45,110 bases of DNA from Chloroflexota bacterium (GCA_019873665.1 JAIOAV010000026.1:1-45110), one strand, 5' to 3'. Positions 9,179 to 17,864 are shown, numbered from the stretch's first letter. The notes: generated from the sequence alone by a model not told the origin. Translations and numbers: made by a program.

Positions 9179-9232
9179 GTGTATCTGGATTATCGCGGCC
9201 TGACGCGGCGACGCAGGGGAGGGAATCGGGGC

Positions 9233-10156
9233 GTGTTTGGCAGAGGCAAGAAGATCGAGGAGAGCTTGACCCGCACGCGGACATCGTTTTTTGGGCGGAT
9301 CGCCAGCCTGTTCGGTGCGCGCAGCATAGACGAGCACCTCTGGGAGGAACTTGAGGAGCTGCTGATCCAGGCCGATGTGGGCGTGGCAACGACTGTCTCG
9401 GTGGTCGAGTGGTTGCGGGCGGAGACCGACCGCCGCCGCCTGCGGCGCTCCGAGGAGGTGTATGACCTGCTGAAGGAGCGGCTGCGGGAGATCCTCCGCG
9501 CCTCTGCCCGGCCATACCTGGCAGGGGAGCGCCTGCTGCATGTCGTGCTGGTGGTGGGCGTGAACGGCTCCGGCAAGACGACCAGTATCGCTAAACTGGC
9601 GGCCTATCACAAGGCGCGCGGCGACAAGGTCATGCTGGCGGGCGCCGACACCTTTCGCGCTGCGGCGATTGACCAGCTCAAAATCTGGGCGGACCGCGTT
9701 GGCGTGGACATGATCTCGCATCAGCCCGGGGCGGATCCAGGCGCGGTGGTGTATGATGCCATCCGTGCTGCCACCGCGCGAGGCTTCAATGTGCTTATCG
9801 CCGATACGGCGGGCCGTCTTCAGACCAAGTTCAACCTGATGCAAGAGCTGAAGAAGCTGCACGGCGTGGCGCACAAGCAGGTGCACCGCGCTCCACACGA
9901 GACGCTCTTGGTGCTGGATGCCACCACCGGACAGAACGCGCTCTCGCAGGCCAAGGTGTTCCAGGAGGCGGTGCAGATCACTGGCGTGATTCTCGCCAAG
10001 CTGGACGGCACCGCCAAGGGGGGTATGGTTTTTGCCATCGCTCACGATTTGGGCGTGCCGGTCAAGTTCGTGGGCACCGGTGAGACGCTGGAGGATTTTG
10101 CGCCCTTTGAGCCGGATGCCTTTGTGGAGGGGCTATTCGCCACCGGCACCGCATGA
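9233..10156 (+). CDS. ftsY: Signal recognition particle receptor FtsY
   Basis: This 307-residue SRP GTPase receptor docks SRP-ribosome complexes to the membrane for co-translational insertion. A GTG start at 9233 is supported by GGGAGGG nine nt upstream. The N-terminal N domain (~1-100, helical) is short and there is almost no acidic A domain. The G domain has G1 [10 protein letters not shown] (109-118), the SRP-family DTFRAAA (139-145), G3 DTAGR (191-195), G4 AKLDG (255-259, usually TKLDG) and the closing GTGE motif. It is followed by prfB 75 nt downstream on the same strand. Confidence 0.97.
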   Translation: MFGRGKKIEESLTRTRTSFFGRIASLFGARSIDEHLWEELEELLIQADVGVATTVSVVEWLRAETDRRRLRRSEEVYDLLKERLREILRASARPYLAGERLLHVVLVVGVNGSGKTTSIAKLAAYHKARGDKVMLAGADTFRAAAIDQLKIWADRVGVDMISHQPGADPGAVVYDAIRAATARGFNVLIADTAGRLQTKFNLMQELKKLHGVAHKQVHRAPHETLLVLDATTGQNALSQAKVFQEAVQITGVILAKLDGTAKGGMVFAIAHDLGVPVKFVGTGETLEDFAPFEPDAFVEGLFATGTA

Positions 10157-10231
10157 TCAGCAGTCGTTGACCGCTGGCGCGGCCATTGCCGTGCCGTGAT
10201 TCTATCAGAGCAGGAGAAAGGTATTCCAGCC

Positions 10232-11345
10232 ATGGAAGACGTACAACATATCGAGGCCTTACAGTCGCGGCTCGCGGAGGTGTGGGAGCGCATCAACCAC
10301 ATCAAGGAGCGTCTTTGACGTCGCGGGCCAAGAGCAGCGCATCGCCGACCTGGAGGCACAGGCTGCCGAGCCGTCCTTCTGGGATGACCCGGACATGGCG
10401 CAGAAGGCGATGCAGGAGCTATCCGAGCTGCGCGAGGTGGTCGAGTTCTGGCGTGAGCTAACGCGCCGCAGCGCCGACGCGCGCGAGCTTTTGGCGCTGA
10501 TGGCGGATGAGCCGGATGCGGCGGTGCTCGCCGAGCTGGAGCGGGAGATCGGGGCGCTGATGGCGGAGCTAGAGCAGGCCGAGTTCCAGCACCTATTCTC
10601 TGAACCGCACGACCGCTCAGACGCCATCCTAGCCATTCACGCCGGCGCGGGCGGCACCGAAGCGCAAGATTGGGCAGCCATGCTGCTCCGCATGTACTTG
10701 CGTTGGGCAGAGCAGCGTGGCTTCAAGGTCGATATCGTGGATAGCCTGCTGGGCGAAGAAGCAGGCATCAAGCGCGTCGCCGTCAGCATCCAGGGGCCCT
10801 ATGCCTACGGTAACCTGCGGTCGGAGCGCGGCGTGCACCGCCTGGTGCGCATCTCTCCCTTTGACGCCGCTCACCGTCGTCACACCTCCTTTGCACTGGT
10901 TGAGGTGTGGCCCGACCTGGGGAACGACGTTGAGGTCAACATCAAGCCGGAAGATATCCGCATAGAAGTGTACCGTTCCTCCGGCGCCGGCGGGCAGAAC
11001 GTGCAGAAGAACTCGACTGCCGTGCGGCTGATCCACGAGCCGACCGGCATCGTCGTAACCTGCCAGAACGAGCGCTCGCAGACGCAGAACCGCGAGGTGG
11101 CGATGAAGATCCTGCGCGGGCGGCTCTACGAGCTGGAGCAGGCCAAGAAAGAGGAGGAACACGCGCGGCTGAAGGGGGAGCATGTGGACGCGGCCTGGGG
11201 CAACCAGATCCGGTCATACGTGCTACATCCGTACAACATGGTCAAAGACCTGCGCACCGGCTACGAAACCGGCAACACTACCGCTGTGCTGGATGGCGCG
11301 CTGGATCCGTTCATCGAGGCGTATCTGAGATCGCGCATCCAGTAG
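10232..11345 (+). CDS. prfB: Peptide chain release factor 2, expressed by programmed +1 frameshift
   Basis: The first 28 codons (ATG 10232) end in CTT followed by in-frame TGA 10316-10318. Skipping T10316 places the ribosome in the frame that continues as DVAGQEQR... to TAG at 11345, giving 370 residues. RF2 recognises UGA and UAA. The SPF anticodon-like tripeptide falls at 208-210 and the GGQ hydrolysis motif at 253-255, within three residues of the E. coli positions. The product limits its own synthesis, since abundant RF2 terminates at the UGA. Upstream is CAGGAGAAAG before the ATG. This is a functional recoded gene, not a pseudogene. Confidence 0.97.
10304..10319 (+). promoter_or_regulatory. 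prfB +1 frameshift site
   Basis: AAGGAG (internal Shine-Dalgarno, 10304-10309), three nt, then CTT TGA C. This reproduces the conserved RF2 recoding site AGGGGG-N3-CTTTGAC, including the exact 3-nt spacing that forces +1 slippage of the CTT tRNA and the termination-weakening C after TGA. Confidence 0.95.
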
Positions 11346-11449
11346 GGGCGGCATAGGGACCGATGAGGCCGGGAGTCCCCGGCTGAGATAACAGTGTCTA
11401 TTCAGTCGCGCTTGAGTCAGTGGTGCGCGACTCGCAACCACAGCGCCGG

Positions 11450-11560
11450 TGTCATTGCGAGAGAAGCCCGAGCCAATCTCCCTCGATGGCTGATTGGGGA
11501 TTGCTTCGGTCGCTCTGCTCCCTCGCAATGACATGAGAGCGATGGCTTCGGTCGCTTCGC
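11450..11560. repeat. REP-like palindromic repeat with a partial second copy
   Basis: TGTCATTGCGAG (11450-11461) and CTCGCAATGACA (11522-11533) are a perfect 12-bp inverted repeat. The inner arms CCCGAGCCAATCTCC and GGGGATTGCTTCGG are imperfectly complementary, so the whole 84 bp can fold into one long hairpin. A degenerate half copy (ATGGCTTCGGTCGCTTCGCT) follows at about 11541-11560. Similar CATTGCGAG...GAAGCAATC palindromes are dispersed in many bacterial genomes. It sits between prfB and the convergent phosphodiesterase gene and could act as a bidirectional terminator; no transposase or clear target duplication is seen. Confidence 0.75.
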
Positions 11561-11568
11561 TGGTGCTA

Positions 11569-12912
11569 CTATCTGACCAGCGGCGTTCCGTCCAGGTCCG
11601 GCGGCAGCGGCACATCTAGCAGCCGCAGAACCGTTGGCATCAGGTCAGCCACCCAGGGGTGCTCCGCTGTGATCTTGCGCCCGCGAATGTAGAGCGAGGC
11701 GTCCTCGTAGGTGTGCATCCCCACCAGCTCACTCCCTTTGAAGGTCAACGTCTCTTTGTAGAGCGCGCCCTTGAGATCATAGCCGTTGTGCGGGTGCAAG
11801 ATGATATCGGCCGCGCGCTCCAGCAGCGGGCCGTGATACACCTCCTCGCGGCGCATGGCGCGGGCAATGATGGGCGCGCCGCTGTCAGGATCGGTCAACG
11901 CCAGCGCCGCCGCGATGATCTCGTCGCGCCGCCGCTCGTACTCATCTCCCGGCGACACGGTGCCATGTGGCTCCCTGCCGCGCAGGTTCAGGTAGATGCG
12001 CCCCGGGTCCAGCGCGTAGGCCACACTGGCGGGATCCATATCCTCCAGTACCTTGGGCGGCTCTTTGGCAAAGCGCAACCAGCCGTGCTGCCGCAGCCAT
12101 GTGTTGACATAAACCTCTTGTCGCAGGCGGCAAAAACCGTGATCGGAGAGCACGATCAGCGTCGTCTGCGGCGCCAGTCGCTCCCGCACTCGCCCCAGAA
12201 ACGCATCCACCTGCTGATAGAAGGCGAAAAAGCCAGGCGCATAGCGCGGATCGCCCAGCTCCATCTCTTCCCAGAGAAAGTGATGCAGCCGATCCGTCTC
12301 CATGACATGGCAGTGAACATAATCCCATGTCTCTTGCGCCATGAAGTGAAAGAGCGCGCGTTCGCGTGCCACCAACGCGTTCGTCACATCCATCAGCAGC
12401 TTGGCCTTGTTCTGCCGCCCTTCCCAGGCGTCCACGTCAATGATATAGCCGAGATGCTCCAGCTCCGGCGCGATGCTCGGCGGATACGCCGCCTTTTGCA
12501 GGTCGGGCGACAAAAAGTCGCCCACGAGGATGCCATTGACGGGGCGCGGCGGGTATGTTACCGGCACGTTCATCACCAGCACCCGCTTGCCGGCGGCGCT
12601 CAAGACCTCCCATAGCGTGCGGCTCTGCATGTGTCGCGCGGTGAGAACGAAGGTCTTGAGCGTGCCGGGCTGGCGATCCACAAAGCCAAAGATGCCGTGC
12701 TTGGCCGGGTTCTGCCCGGTCATGAACGACGACCAGGCGACGGACGAGATGGCGGGATAGACGGAGCGCAGCTCGTGGAAATCCCCCTCGCGCACGAGCT
12801 GGCTGAAGTGCGGCATGTGTCCCGCGGCCATCAGGCGTTGCAACAGCGAGTAGGGCGTGCCGTCTATGCTGATGACGACGACCTGCCGGCGGGAGCGAAA
12901 GGTGCGTTTCAT
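11569..12912 (-). CDS. Alkaline-phosphatase-superfamily phosphodiesterase (type I PDE/nucleotide pyrophosphatase-like)
   Basis: This 447-residue protein has the alkaline-phosphatase fold seen in nucleotide pyrophosphatases/phosphodiesterases: metal-ligand D17 in VVISIDGTP, a Ser nucleophile region in PAISSVAWSSFMTG (Ser where Thr is usual), GIFGFVDR, metal-ligand DH in LSDHGF and a late histidine in VGMHTYED. No signal peptide is evident, so a cytosolic role is likely. Members hydrolyse phosphodiester or phosphonate bonds; the substrate is unknown. It begins 19 nt after the LysM gene and is probably in its operon, driven from the promoter at 13430-13457. Confidence 0.85.
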   Translation of the reverse strand: MKRTFRSRRQVVVISIDGTPYSLLQRLMAAGHMPHFSQLVREGDFHELRSVYPAISSVAWSSFMTGQNPAKHGIFGFVDRQPGTLKTFVLTARHMQSRTLWEVLSAAGKRVLVMNVPVTYPPRPVNGILVGDFLSPDLQKAAYPPSIAPELEHLGYIIDVDAWEGRQNKAKLLMDVTNALVARERALFHFMAQETWDYVHCHVMETDRLHHFLWEEMELGDPRYAPGFFAFYQQVDAFLGRVRERLAPQTTLIVLSDHGFCRLRQEVYVNTWLRQHGWLRFAKEPPKVLEDMDPASVAYALDPGRIYLNLRGREPHGTVSPGDEYERRRDEIIAAALALTDPDSGAPIIARAMRREEVYHGPLLERAADIILHPHNGYDLKGALYKETLTFKGSELVGMHTYEDASLYIRGRKITAEHPWVADLMPTVLRLLDVPLPPDLDGTPLVR

Positions 12913-12931
12913 GCGTCCGGGCTTCCGCTCG

Positions 12932-13357
12932 CTATGGATCCGGCACCAGCAACCGCTGTCCGCTGTAGATGAGGTTGGGATTGGCGATGCCGTTCAGCGC
13001 GACGAGGCGGTAGATGGTCGTGCCGTAGCGCGCCGCGATCCGCCAGAGCGTCTCGCCCGGCTGCACGACATGCACGCACAGCGGGGCAGGCGCGACCCCG
13101 CGTGGGATCAGCAGGCATCGCCCGGCATAGATGCGATTCGGGTTGGCGATCCCGTTGGCTGTGGCGATGGCGTTGACGGTGGTTCCGTAGCGGCCGGCGA
13201 TGCCGCTCAACGTCTCGCCATAGCGCACGCAGTGCCAGACGGGAGTGGCGGGTGGGGGTGCTGGTGCGGGCGGGATGGGTGGCGCGGCCAGCGCCGTGCC
13301 GGCAGCGTCGAGCGAGAGCAGCGCGACCAGCAGGATGATCCTCAAGGGCTTGACCAT
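12932..13357 (-). CDS. Secreted protein with two LysM domains
   Basis: This 141-residue protein has a signal peptide (~1-25, hydrophobic LRIILLVALLSL, cleavage after ALA), a Pro/Ala linker, then LysM 1 (~42-85, RYGETLSGIAGRYGTT...) and LysM 2 (~94-139, QPGETLWRIAARYGTT...). LysM modules bind glycan chains of peptidoglycan or related polymers, so it should sit in the cell wall. Cysteines at 43, 81 and 94 could link the domains. There is no enzymatic domain. The start is supported by GGAGG upstream. The phosphodiesterase gene follows 19 nt downstream. Confidence 0.9.
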   Translation of the reverse strand: MVKPLRIILLVALLSLDAAGTALAAPPIPPAPAPPPATPVWHCVRYGETLSGIAGRYGTTVNAIATANGIANPNRIYAGRCLLIPRGVAPAPLCVHVVQPGETLWRIAARYGTTIYRLVALNGIANPNLIYSGQRLLVPDP

Positions 13358-13429
13358 GGCGGACCTCCTTCTTGTAACTCCTTGGCCGCCCTGGCACTGA
13401 GGCGGGCGGCGTGGTGATCGCCTGACTGT

Positions 13430-13457
13430 ATTCTATCGCATCTGCCGACATTGTCAA
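13430..13457 (-). promoter_or_regulatory. Sigma70 promoter for the LysM-phosphodiesterase operon
   Basis: Minus-strand TTGACA (13457-13452), a 16-bp spacer and TAGAAT (13435-13430) lie 73 nt upstream of the LysM start. Confidence 0.7.
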
Positions 13458-13618
13458 CGTACGCCGACACTGAGTACTGCCTGCCCCTTGATGCATCTTC
13501 TGGAACATGGGGCGTTTGCGAGACCATCCTGCAGCCGAGCGAGCGGATGGTTATTCAGTCCCACTCCATGCTGCTAACTTGCCCTCATACGGTGGCCCTG
13601 ACCTGGCTAACTCGTCGG

Positions 13619-13647
13619 TTGACATTGCCGACACCTGATGTTACAAT
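13619..13647 (+). promoter_or_regulatory. Sigma70 promoter for the dockerin protein gene
   Basis: TTGACA (13619-13624), a 17-bp spacer and TACAAT (13642-13647) lie 56 nt before the ATG at 13704. Confidence 0.75.
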
Positions 13648-13703
13648 GAGGCCATCTGCCCGCATATCACATCGCTGGGGGGAACCTCTTTCGGAGGAAG
13701 CCG

Positions 13704-14792
13704 ATGAGACGCCGTCTCGCCACCCTGTTTGTCGGTCTACTGCTGTTTGTGCTGTTGATGCCCCCAGCACACGCCGTGAACGAAGTCGCCATTCATGAGA
13801 TTCAGTTTACCACTTCACCTACGGGCGAATCGGCCTACGCCGGCCAGGTGATCACCACCGGCGGCCTCGTTACCGCGCTTTATCCCGATGGCTTCACGCT
13901 CCAAGAGCCGTTGAGCGCCCCCTGGACCGGCATCTGGGTCGCGGATGCCGCGCGCCACCCCGTGCCCGGCAGCTTTGTCGTGCTGAGCGCCAGGGTGGCC
14001 GAGCTGGATGGGATGACCGCGCTCACCGAAGTCAGCGACCTGGTAGTGATCCAGTCGGGCGGTTTGCTGCCGCAGCCGGTCCTTCTCCGCACCTCCGACC
14101 TTGCCCCTGGCTCGCCGAACGCCGAGGCATATGAGGGCGTGCTCGTCAGCACAGGACGGGTAACTATCGCTGGCGTGGCGGAGGGCGCGGCGCGCTGGGA
14201 TGTGGTGGATTCATCCGGCGTGCCGACGACGGTAGGGAATCGCGCGGGCTACGGTTACCAGCCGCAACTTGGCACCGAGCTGGTTGCGGTACATGGCGTC
14301 CTCTGTTATGATGGTGGACGTTACACCATCGAGCCACGCGGCGATAGCGACATCCGCCCGGTGCGCCCGCGACCCGACATCGTGGGTGAGGTGCGCCTGG
14401 AGCGGCGCGCGCAGTGGGGTGGCGTCATCGTGCAGCTCAACGGTCTCCCTATCGCTGTTACCGAACCCGATGGCAGCTATGCCATCTCGAATGTGCCGCC
14501 GGGCACCTATCCGCTGCGCGCCTATGCGCCCGGCTATCTCGTGGCGGAACGGCAGGGAGTGCAAATTCTCCCCGGCAACACGATCACGCTGCCGCCTGTG
14601 ACGCTGGTGGGCGGCGACGTGAATAACGACGGCGTGATCAATGTGCAGGACCTGATCGTCATCTCCAGCAATTTCGGCCTCTGCCCACCGCCGGATCCGT
14701 ATGTGGATATCACTGCCGATGGCTGCGTCAATCTGAACGACCTCGTGTTGGTAACGCAGAACTTTGGTCGGTACGGGCCGACGCCGTGGTAG
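13704..14792 (+). CDS. Secreted protein with OB-like domain, carboxypeptidase-regulatory-like domain and dockerin type I
   Basis: This 362-residue exported protein has a signal peptide (~1-24, cleavage after AHA). Residues ~30-215 are beta-rich and resemble the OB-fold modules found beside extracellular nucleases (VITTGGLVTALYPDGFTLQ..., SFVVLSARV). Residues ~225-300 form a carboxypeptidase-regulatory-like beta sandwich (VPPGTYPLRAYAPGY). The C-terminus is a type I dockerin with two EF-hand-like loops, DVNNDGVINVQD and DITADGCVNLND. Dockerins bind cohesins on scaffolds, but lone dockerins are common in non-cellulosomal bacteria. No catalytic domain is evident. The start has a GGAGG site ten nt upstream. 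Confidence 0.85.
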   Translation: MRRRLATLFVGLLLFVLLMPPAHAVNEVAIHEIQFTTSPTGESAYAGQVITTGGLVTALYPDGFTLQEPLSAPWTGIWVADAARHPVPGSFVVLSARVAELDGMTALTEVSDLVVIQSGGLLPQPVLLRTSDLAPGSPNAEAYEGVLVSTGRVTIAGVAEGAARWDVVDSSGVPTTVGNRAGYGYQPQLGTELVAVHGVLCYDGGRYTIEPRGDSDIRPVRPRPDIVGEVRLERRAQWGGVIVQLNGLPIAVTEPDGSYAISNVPPGTYPLRAYAPGYLVAERQGVQILPGNTITLPPVTLVGGDVNNDGVINVQDLIVISSNFGLCPPPDPYVDITADGCVNLNDLVLVTQNFGRYGPTPW

Positions 14793-15106
14793 CGGACGGG
14801 CGCGCCTCACTATCGTGCGGCAGATGCCACATAGGAGAAAAGCCTTTGAACATCTTCGCGGACCTGCGCGCTATCCTACACGCAGGCACTCTCTGGCAAG
14901 AACCGCCAGCCATGGCGCTTTCGGCGTGCGCGAGGACAAGCGCGCCGAGATGGTGTGCACCATGCGCGAGGCGATCGAGCGATACAGGGCTGCTGGCCAC
15001 GACACCGGCTATCCTGGTGAGCATCCTGGCCCCCGTCGGTAAGTCGGTGGATGAGGTGACCGGATGGTGATGATGTCAGGACTGAGTTGCCAGGCCGAGG
15101 TGTGGG
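14793..15106. other. Intergenic stretch with a possible decayed small gene
   Basis: No intact protein-like gene is seen in these 314 bp. A possible degraded frame is listed at 14846-15070. No clear promoter or terminator was recognised. Confidence 0.5.
14846..15070 (+). pseudogene. Possible decayed small gene (74 codons)
   Basis: A TTG at 14846 with AGGAG eight nt upstream opens a frame beginning LNIFADLRAILHAGTLWQ, which looks protein-like. Mid-way the frame becomes Cys/Arg/Ser-rich and unnatural, while the +2 shifted frame reads EDKRAEMVCTMREAIERYRAAGHD, also protein-like. The first frame then resumes plausibly with AILVSILAPVGKSVDEV. Two compensating frameshifts in a small gene would explain this. 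I do not recognise the family, and chance remains a real alternative. Confidence 0.25.
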
Positions 15107-15475
15107 ATGACTGATCCGGTTCGTCTGCGAATGCACATCGCTGTGCTGGCGGCGCGGGCGCTCTTCCTTGTGAGCGCGCTGGTCTGGGCGGCGCTGGCTG
15201 CACTCACGCTGCACGACCGGCCTGACGTTGGTTGTGGTGCATGGGTCATCGCGGCTATGATGATCCTCTATGCCGGCGCGCTTGTCTGGATCGCCTGGAG
15301 GCTCGGCACGCGGCAGCGGCGTCGCTCCTACTACTTCGCTATCGCGACCGTGATCGTTACTCTCATCCTCACGATCACTGACCAATTCGGCTTCTGGGAC
15401 TTGATCGTGCTTATCCTCAACCTGGTGTTGTTGGCGCTGCTCATCGCAACCCGACGACGATACCTGGAGGGATAG
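15107..15475 (+). CDS. Small integral membrane protein, unknown function
   Basis: This 122-residue protein has four hydrophobic helices (~10-30, 43-63, 73-92, 96-115) separated by short basic loops (RLGTRQRRRSYY), and so is a compact four-helix inner-membrane protein. No family motif is recognised. The Shine-Dalgarno site is weak (GAGGTGTGGG before ATG). The CPBP gene follows 108 nt downstream on the same strand. Confidence 0.7.
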   Translation: MTDPVRLRMHIAVLAARALFLVSALVWAALAALTLHDRPDVGCGAWVIAAMMILYAGALVWIAWRLGTRQRRRSYYFAIATVIVTLILTITDQFGFWDLIVLILNLVLLALLIATRRRYLEG

Positions 15476-15583
15476 GCGCACAGCGGCGCAACCGTCCCCT
15501 CGCCAGCACGTAAAGAGTGTGTGCTATAGTGTCATGTGCTGTGGAGTTGCCAGATGACCCTGGCGCAAAGGAGGATAGCCGCT

Positions 15584-16492
15584 ATGTCTGCACCCACGGA
15601 CCGGACCCCCGCTGCGGAACGCCCCACCGTCCTTGTCGTTGCTTGGATCGGCACGCTCTTTGCCAGCCTGCTGCCCGCCATCATCTGGCAAGAGCTATTC
15701 TGGGGGGATGCGCCCGACGTGCTCTGGCTGCGCCTCGGCAGCCTCGCGCTCCTGGTGCTCCTGTCGCTCTTCTGGAAGGCGCTCGCCCCCTTGCGCGGTT
15801 ACTGGCTCGTCCTGCTGGCCATCCTCGTAGCGGACGAGTTGCTGCGGCCCGTCATCGCGCGCAGTACCGTCTGGCAGGGATGGTTCGGCGGCACTGCTGC
15901 CTCGTGGTTCCGCAGCAGCCTGGGGACGCAGCTCTTGCGGCTCCTGGCAACCGCCCTCGCGTGGGCCGTGCTGCTCATCCTGGGCAAGAAGCGCCCCGAC
16001 TATTTCCTCCTCAAGGGCGACCTGGCTGCGCCAGCGGAGCCGGTGCGTTGGCTGGACATCAAGCCGGAGCAACGCTGGACGCGTGTGGGGCGTGAGTTCG
16101 CCATCGTGCTGGCCATCGTCTATCTTGTGGTCTCTTTCTTTACGTACCGCCCGACGCTGGCCGATGTGGGCACGCTGCTGCCGCTGCTCCTCGCCGTGCT
16201 CCTCTTTGCCGCGCTGAACGCGTTCAATGAGAATTTCGCCTTTCGCGCCGCGCTGCTCTCTCAGTTGCTGCCAGTGATCGGCAAGGAGCACTCCCTGTTG
16301 CTGCTGGCGGCGTTCTTCGGCATCAATCACTTTTACGGGATGCCGCCGGGACTGGTGGGTGTGGCGCTGACCGGCTTTCTGGGGTGGCTGCTGGCCAAGA
16401 GCATGGTGGAGACGAGGGGCTTTCTCTGGGCGTGGTTGATCCAATTCCCGCTGGATGTGATCGTCTTTGCCTTCATGGTGATGCGACCCTAG
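15584..16492 (+). CDS. CPBP-family intramembrane protease homologue with altered active-site residues
   Basis: This 302-residue protein starts at MSAPTDRT behind AAAGGAGG; an upstream in-frame ATG at 15536 lacks a ribosome site. About eight hydrophobic segments are seen. The C-terminal half matches the CPBP (Rce1-like) fold: motif 1 reads ENFAFR (E216, N217, R221; normally EExxxR), motif 2 reads FGINH (H249), and the motif 3 position reads QFPLD, with Gln287 where His is usual. The first glutamate, the catalytic base in Rce1, is kept, but two supporting residues differ, so activity is uncertain. Bacterial homologues process peptides or confer self-immunity. Its TAG overlaps the convergent MFS stop within a shared CTAG. 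Confidence 0.8.
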   Translation: MSAPTDRTPAAERPTVLVVAWIGTLFASLLPAIIWQELFWGDAPDVLWLRLGSLALLVLLSLFWKALAPLRGYWLVLLAILVADELLRPVIARSTVWQGWFGGTAASWFRSSLGTQLLRLLATALAWAVLLILGKKRPDYFLLKGDLAAPAEPVRWLDIKPEQRWTRVGREFAIVLAIVYLVVSFFTYRPTLADVGTLLPLLLAVLLFAALNAFNENFAFRAALLSQLLPVIGKEHSLLLLAAFFGINHFYGMPPGLVGVALTGFLGWLLAKSMVETRGFLWAWLIQFPLDVIVFAFMVMRP

Positions 16493-17700
16493 CACGTCAG
16501 CGGGCGCGCCGGACGCCGGAAGAAGAGCGTGGCCAGCGCCACCGTCGCCACGTTGAGCAGTGCGGTAGCGAGGAACGGCGCGCCCGCCGAGAGCGCAAAG
16601 AGGGCGCCGCCCAGCAGCGAGCCAACGAGCATCGCCGCATTCCAGAGCAGGTGCAGCCAGCCCAGCACGCGCCCTCGCTCCTCCGCCGCTGCCACCTCGG
16701 CCACGAGGCATGGCATCAGCACCGAGAGCGACCATGCCGCCGCCGCGCCAAGTGTGCCCAGCACATAGATGGCGGCCACCGACGCACCCCACAGGTCCAG
16801 CGACGCCAGCCCCGCAGCGGAGATCACGATCCCGAGGGCGGCGGCTATGGTTGGCACGCGCCGCCCGGCGCGATCCGCCAGATAGCCGATGCCCCATTGC
16901 GCCGCGGAAGCCACCACCATACTCACCGTGCCGTAGAGCGCCACTACCGTGGCGCTGTGGCTCAAGTCATAGAGCCATAGGGGGATGAATACCAACGCCA
17001 CACCCCAGTAACAGGTGGGCAGGAAGCGTAAGAGGGCGATGATCAGGACCAGCGGCTGCCGGATGAGGTCGCCGTAACTAAAGAGGGTAGCACGCCAGTT
17101 GCTCTTGGCCCGGGTGCGCTGGCCAGTGCGCGGCAGCGCCCAGGAAGCCGCCAGCGCCACAGCGGCCATGCCCAGCAGCGCCCGGCCAAAGGCGGCAAAG
17201 CCGCGCGCATCCACCAGCGGGCCGGCGCCGGCGCTCGCCAGCGCCCCGCCCAGCGTCATGCTCAGGTTATACAGCCCGGAAAAGGAGCCGAGCAGCTCGG
17301 AACGCACCGCCGTGATGAGATATCCCTGGCTGCCGATAGTGCGCACACCTGCCGCAAAGCCAGAGTAGGTCCAGAAGAGGATGACCAGCGCCGACGAGTG
17401 GGTGAGGAATACCATCGCCCCGGCGATCAGCTCGGTGACGCCCAGGATCAGCGTCCACCGGTCGCCAAAGGTATCCGCCAGCGCGCCGCCCACCGGCGCA
17501 GCGAGGATGCCCAGTCCCTGGCGCAGCGAGGAGAGCATGGCGATGAGAAAGGCCGAGTAGGCCATCTCGGTCTGCCCGTACACGGGAAAGAGGGAGCGTT
17601 GCGGCTGCATCACGGCCCCGGAGAGGAACTGCACAGCGAAAAGCAGCGCGAACGCCCACCACCAGGGCCAGCGGCGCGCCTGTGGATTGTCTGCGGCCAA
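16489..17700 (-). CDS. MFS transporter
   Basis: This ~403-residue protein has twelve predicted membrane helices and the MFS loop 2-3 signature in degenerate form (GGALADTFGDRWTL), with a related motif in the second half (IGYLADRAGRRVPT). The TTG at 17700 was chosen for its AAAGGAG site; the frame remains open to 17760 without one. It is probably a drug or metabolite exporter, but the substrate is not readable. It is driven by the promoter at 17732-17760 and converges on the CPBP gene, sharing a CTAG stop. Confidence 0.85.
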   Translation of the reverse strand: MAADNPQARRWPWWWAFALLFAVQFLSGAVMQPQRSLFPVYGQTEMAYSAFLIAMLSSLRQGLGILAAPVGGALADTFGDRWTLILGVTELIAGAMVFLTHSSALVILFWTYSGFAAGVRTIGSQGYLITAVRSELLGSFSGLYNLSMTLGGALASAGAGPLVDARGFAAFGRALLGMAAVALAASWALPRTGQRTRAKSNWRATLFSYGDLIRQPLVLIIALLRFLPTCYWGVALVFIPLWLYDLSHSATVVALYGTVSMVVASAAQWGIGYLADRAGRRVPTIAAALGIVISAAGLASLDLWGASVAAIYVLGTLGAAAAWSLSVLMPCLVAEVAAAEERGRVLGWLHLLWNAAMLVGSLLGGALFALSAGAPFLATALLNVATVALATLFFRRPARPLTC

Positions 17701-17731
17701 AACGCTCCTTTCGGGGTGTGGCTTGGGGTGT

Positions 17732-17760
17732 ATTCTAGCACCACTCGCCGCAAGGCTCAA
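17732..17760 (-). promoter_or_regulatory. Sigma70 promoter for the MFS gene
   Basis: Minus-strand TTGAGC (17760-17755), a 17-bp spacer and TAGAAT (17737-17732) lie 31 nt before the TTG start. This supports the start at 17700 rather than 17760, which would precede transcription. Confidence 0.65.
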
Positions 17761-17836
17761 ACGGGAGAAAGCGACCAGCCGTCAGCGATCAGGGGATGGC
17801 TATGACAGCTGCTGCCAGTTGGTTGCTCCGTCCCGT

Positions 17837-17864
17837 TTGGCTTTTCGCCAGCAGCGGCTAAAAT
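17837..17864 (+). promoter_or_regulatory. Probable promoter for the third isomerase
   Basis: TTGGCT (17837-17842), a 16-bp spacer and TAAAAT (17859-17864) lie 69 nt upstream of the ATG. A short hairpin AGGCGC/GCGCCT lies in the leader at about 17889-17907. Confidence 0.5.

Larger units (their letters stand above)
13358..13703. other. Divergent intergenic region between LysM and dockerin genes
   Basis: This 346-bp gap holds two outward promoters (13430-13457 minus, 13619-13647 plus) and a weak inverted repeat ACCATCC/GGATGGT (13523-13529 / 13545-13551, 15-nt loop). No protein-like frame is seen. Confidence 0.6.

Noticed and set aside
13451-13798. 115-codon plus-strand open frame between LysM and dockerin genes
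   Set aside because: It runs through two promoters into the dockerin gene in another frame, with no ribosome site or protein-like pattern.
15695-16897. 400-codon minus-strand open frame
   Set aside because: Antisense to the CPBP gene and out of frame with the MFS gene; composition is Gln/Glu/Arg/His-rich and not protein-like.
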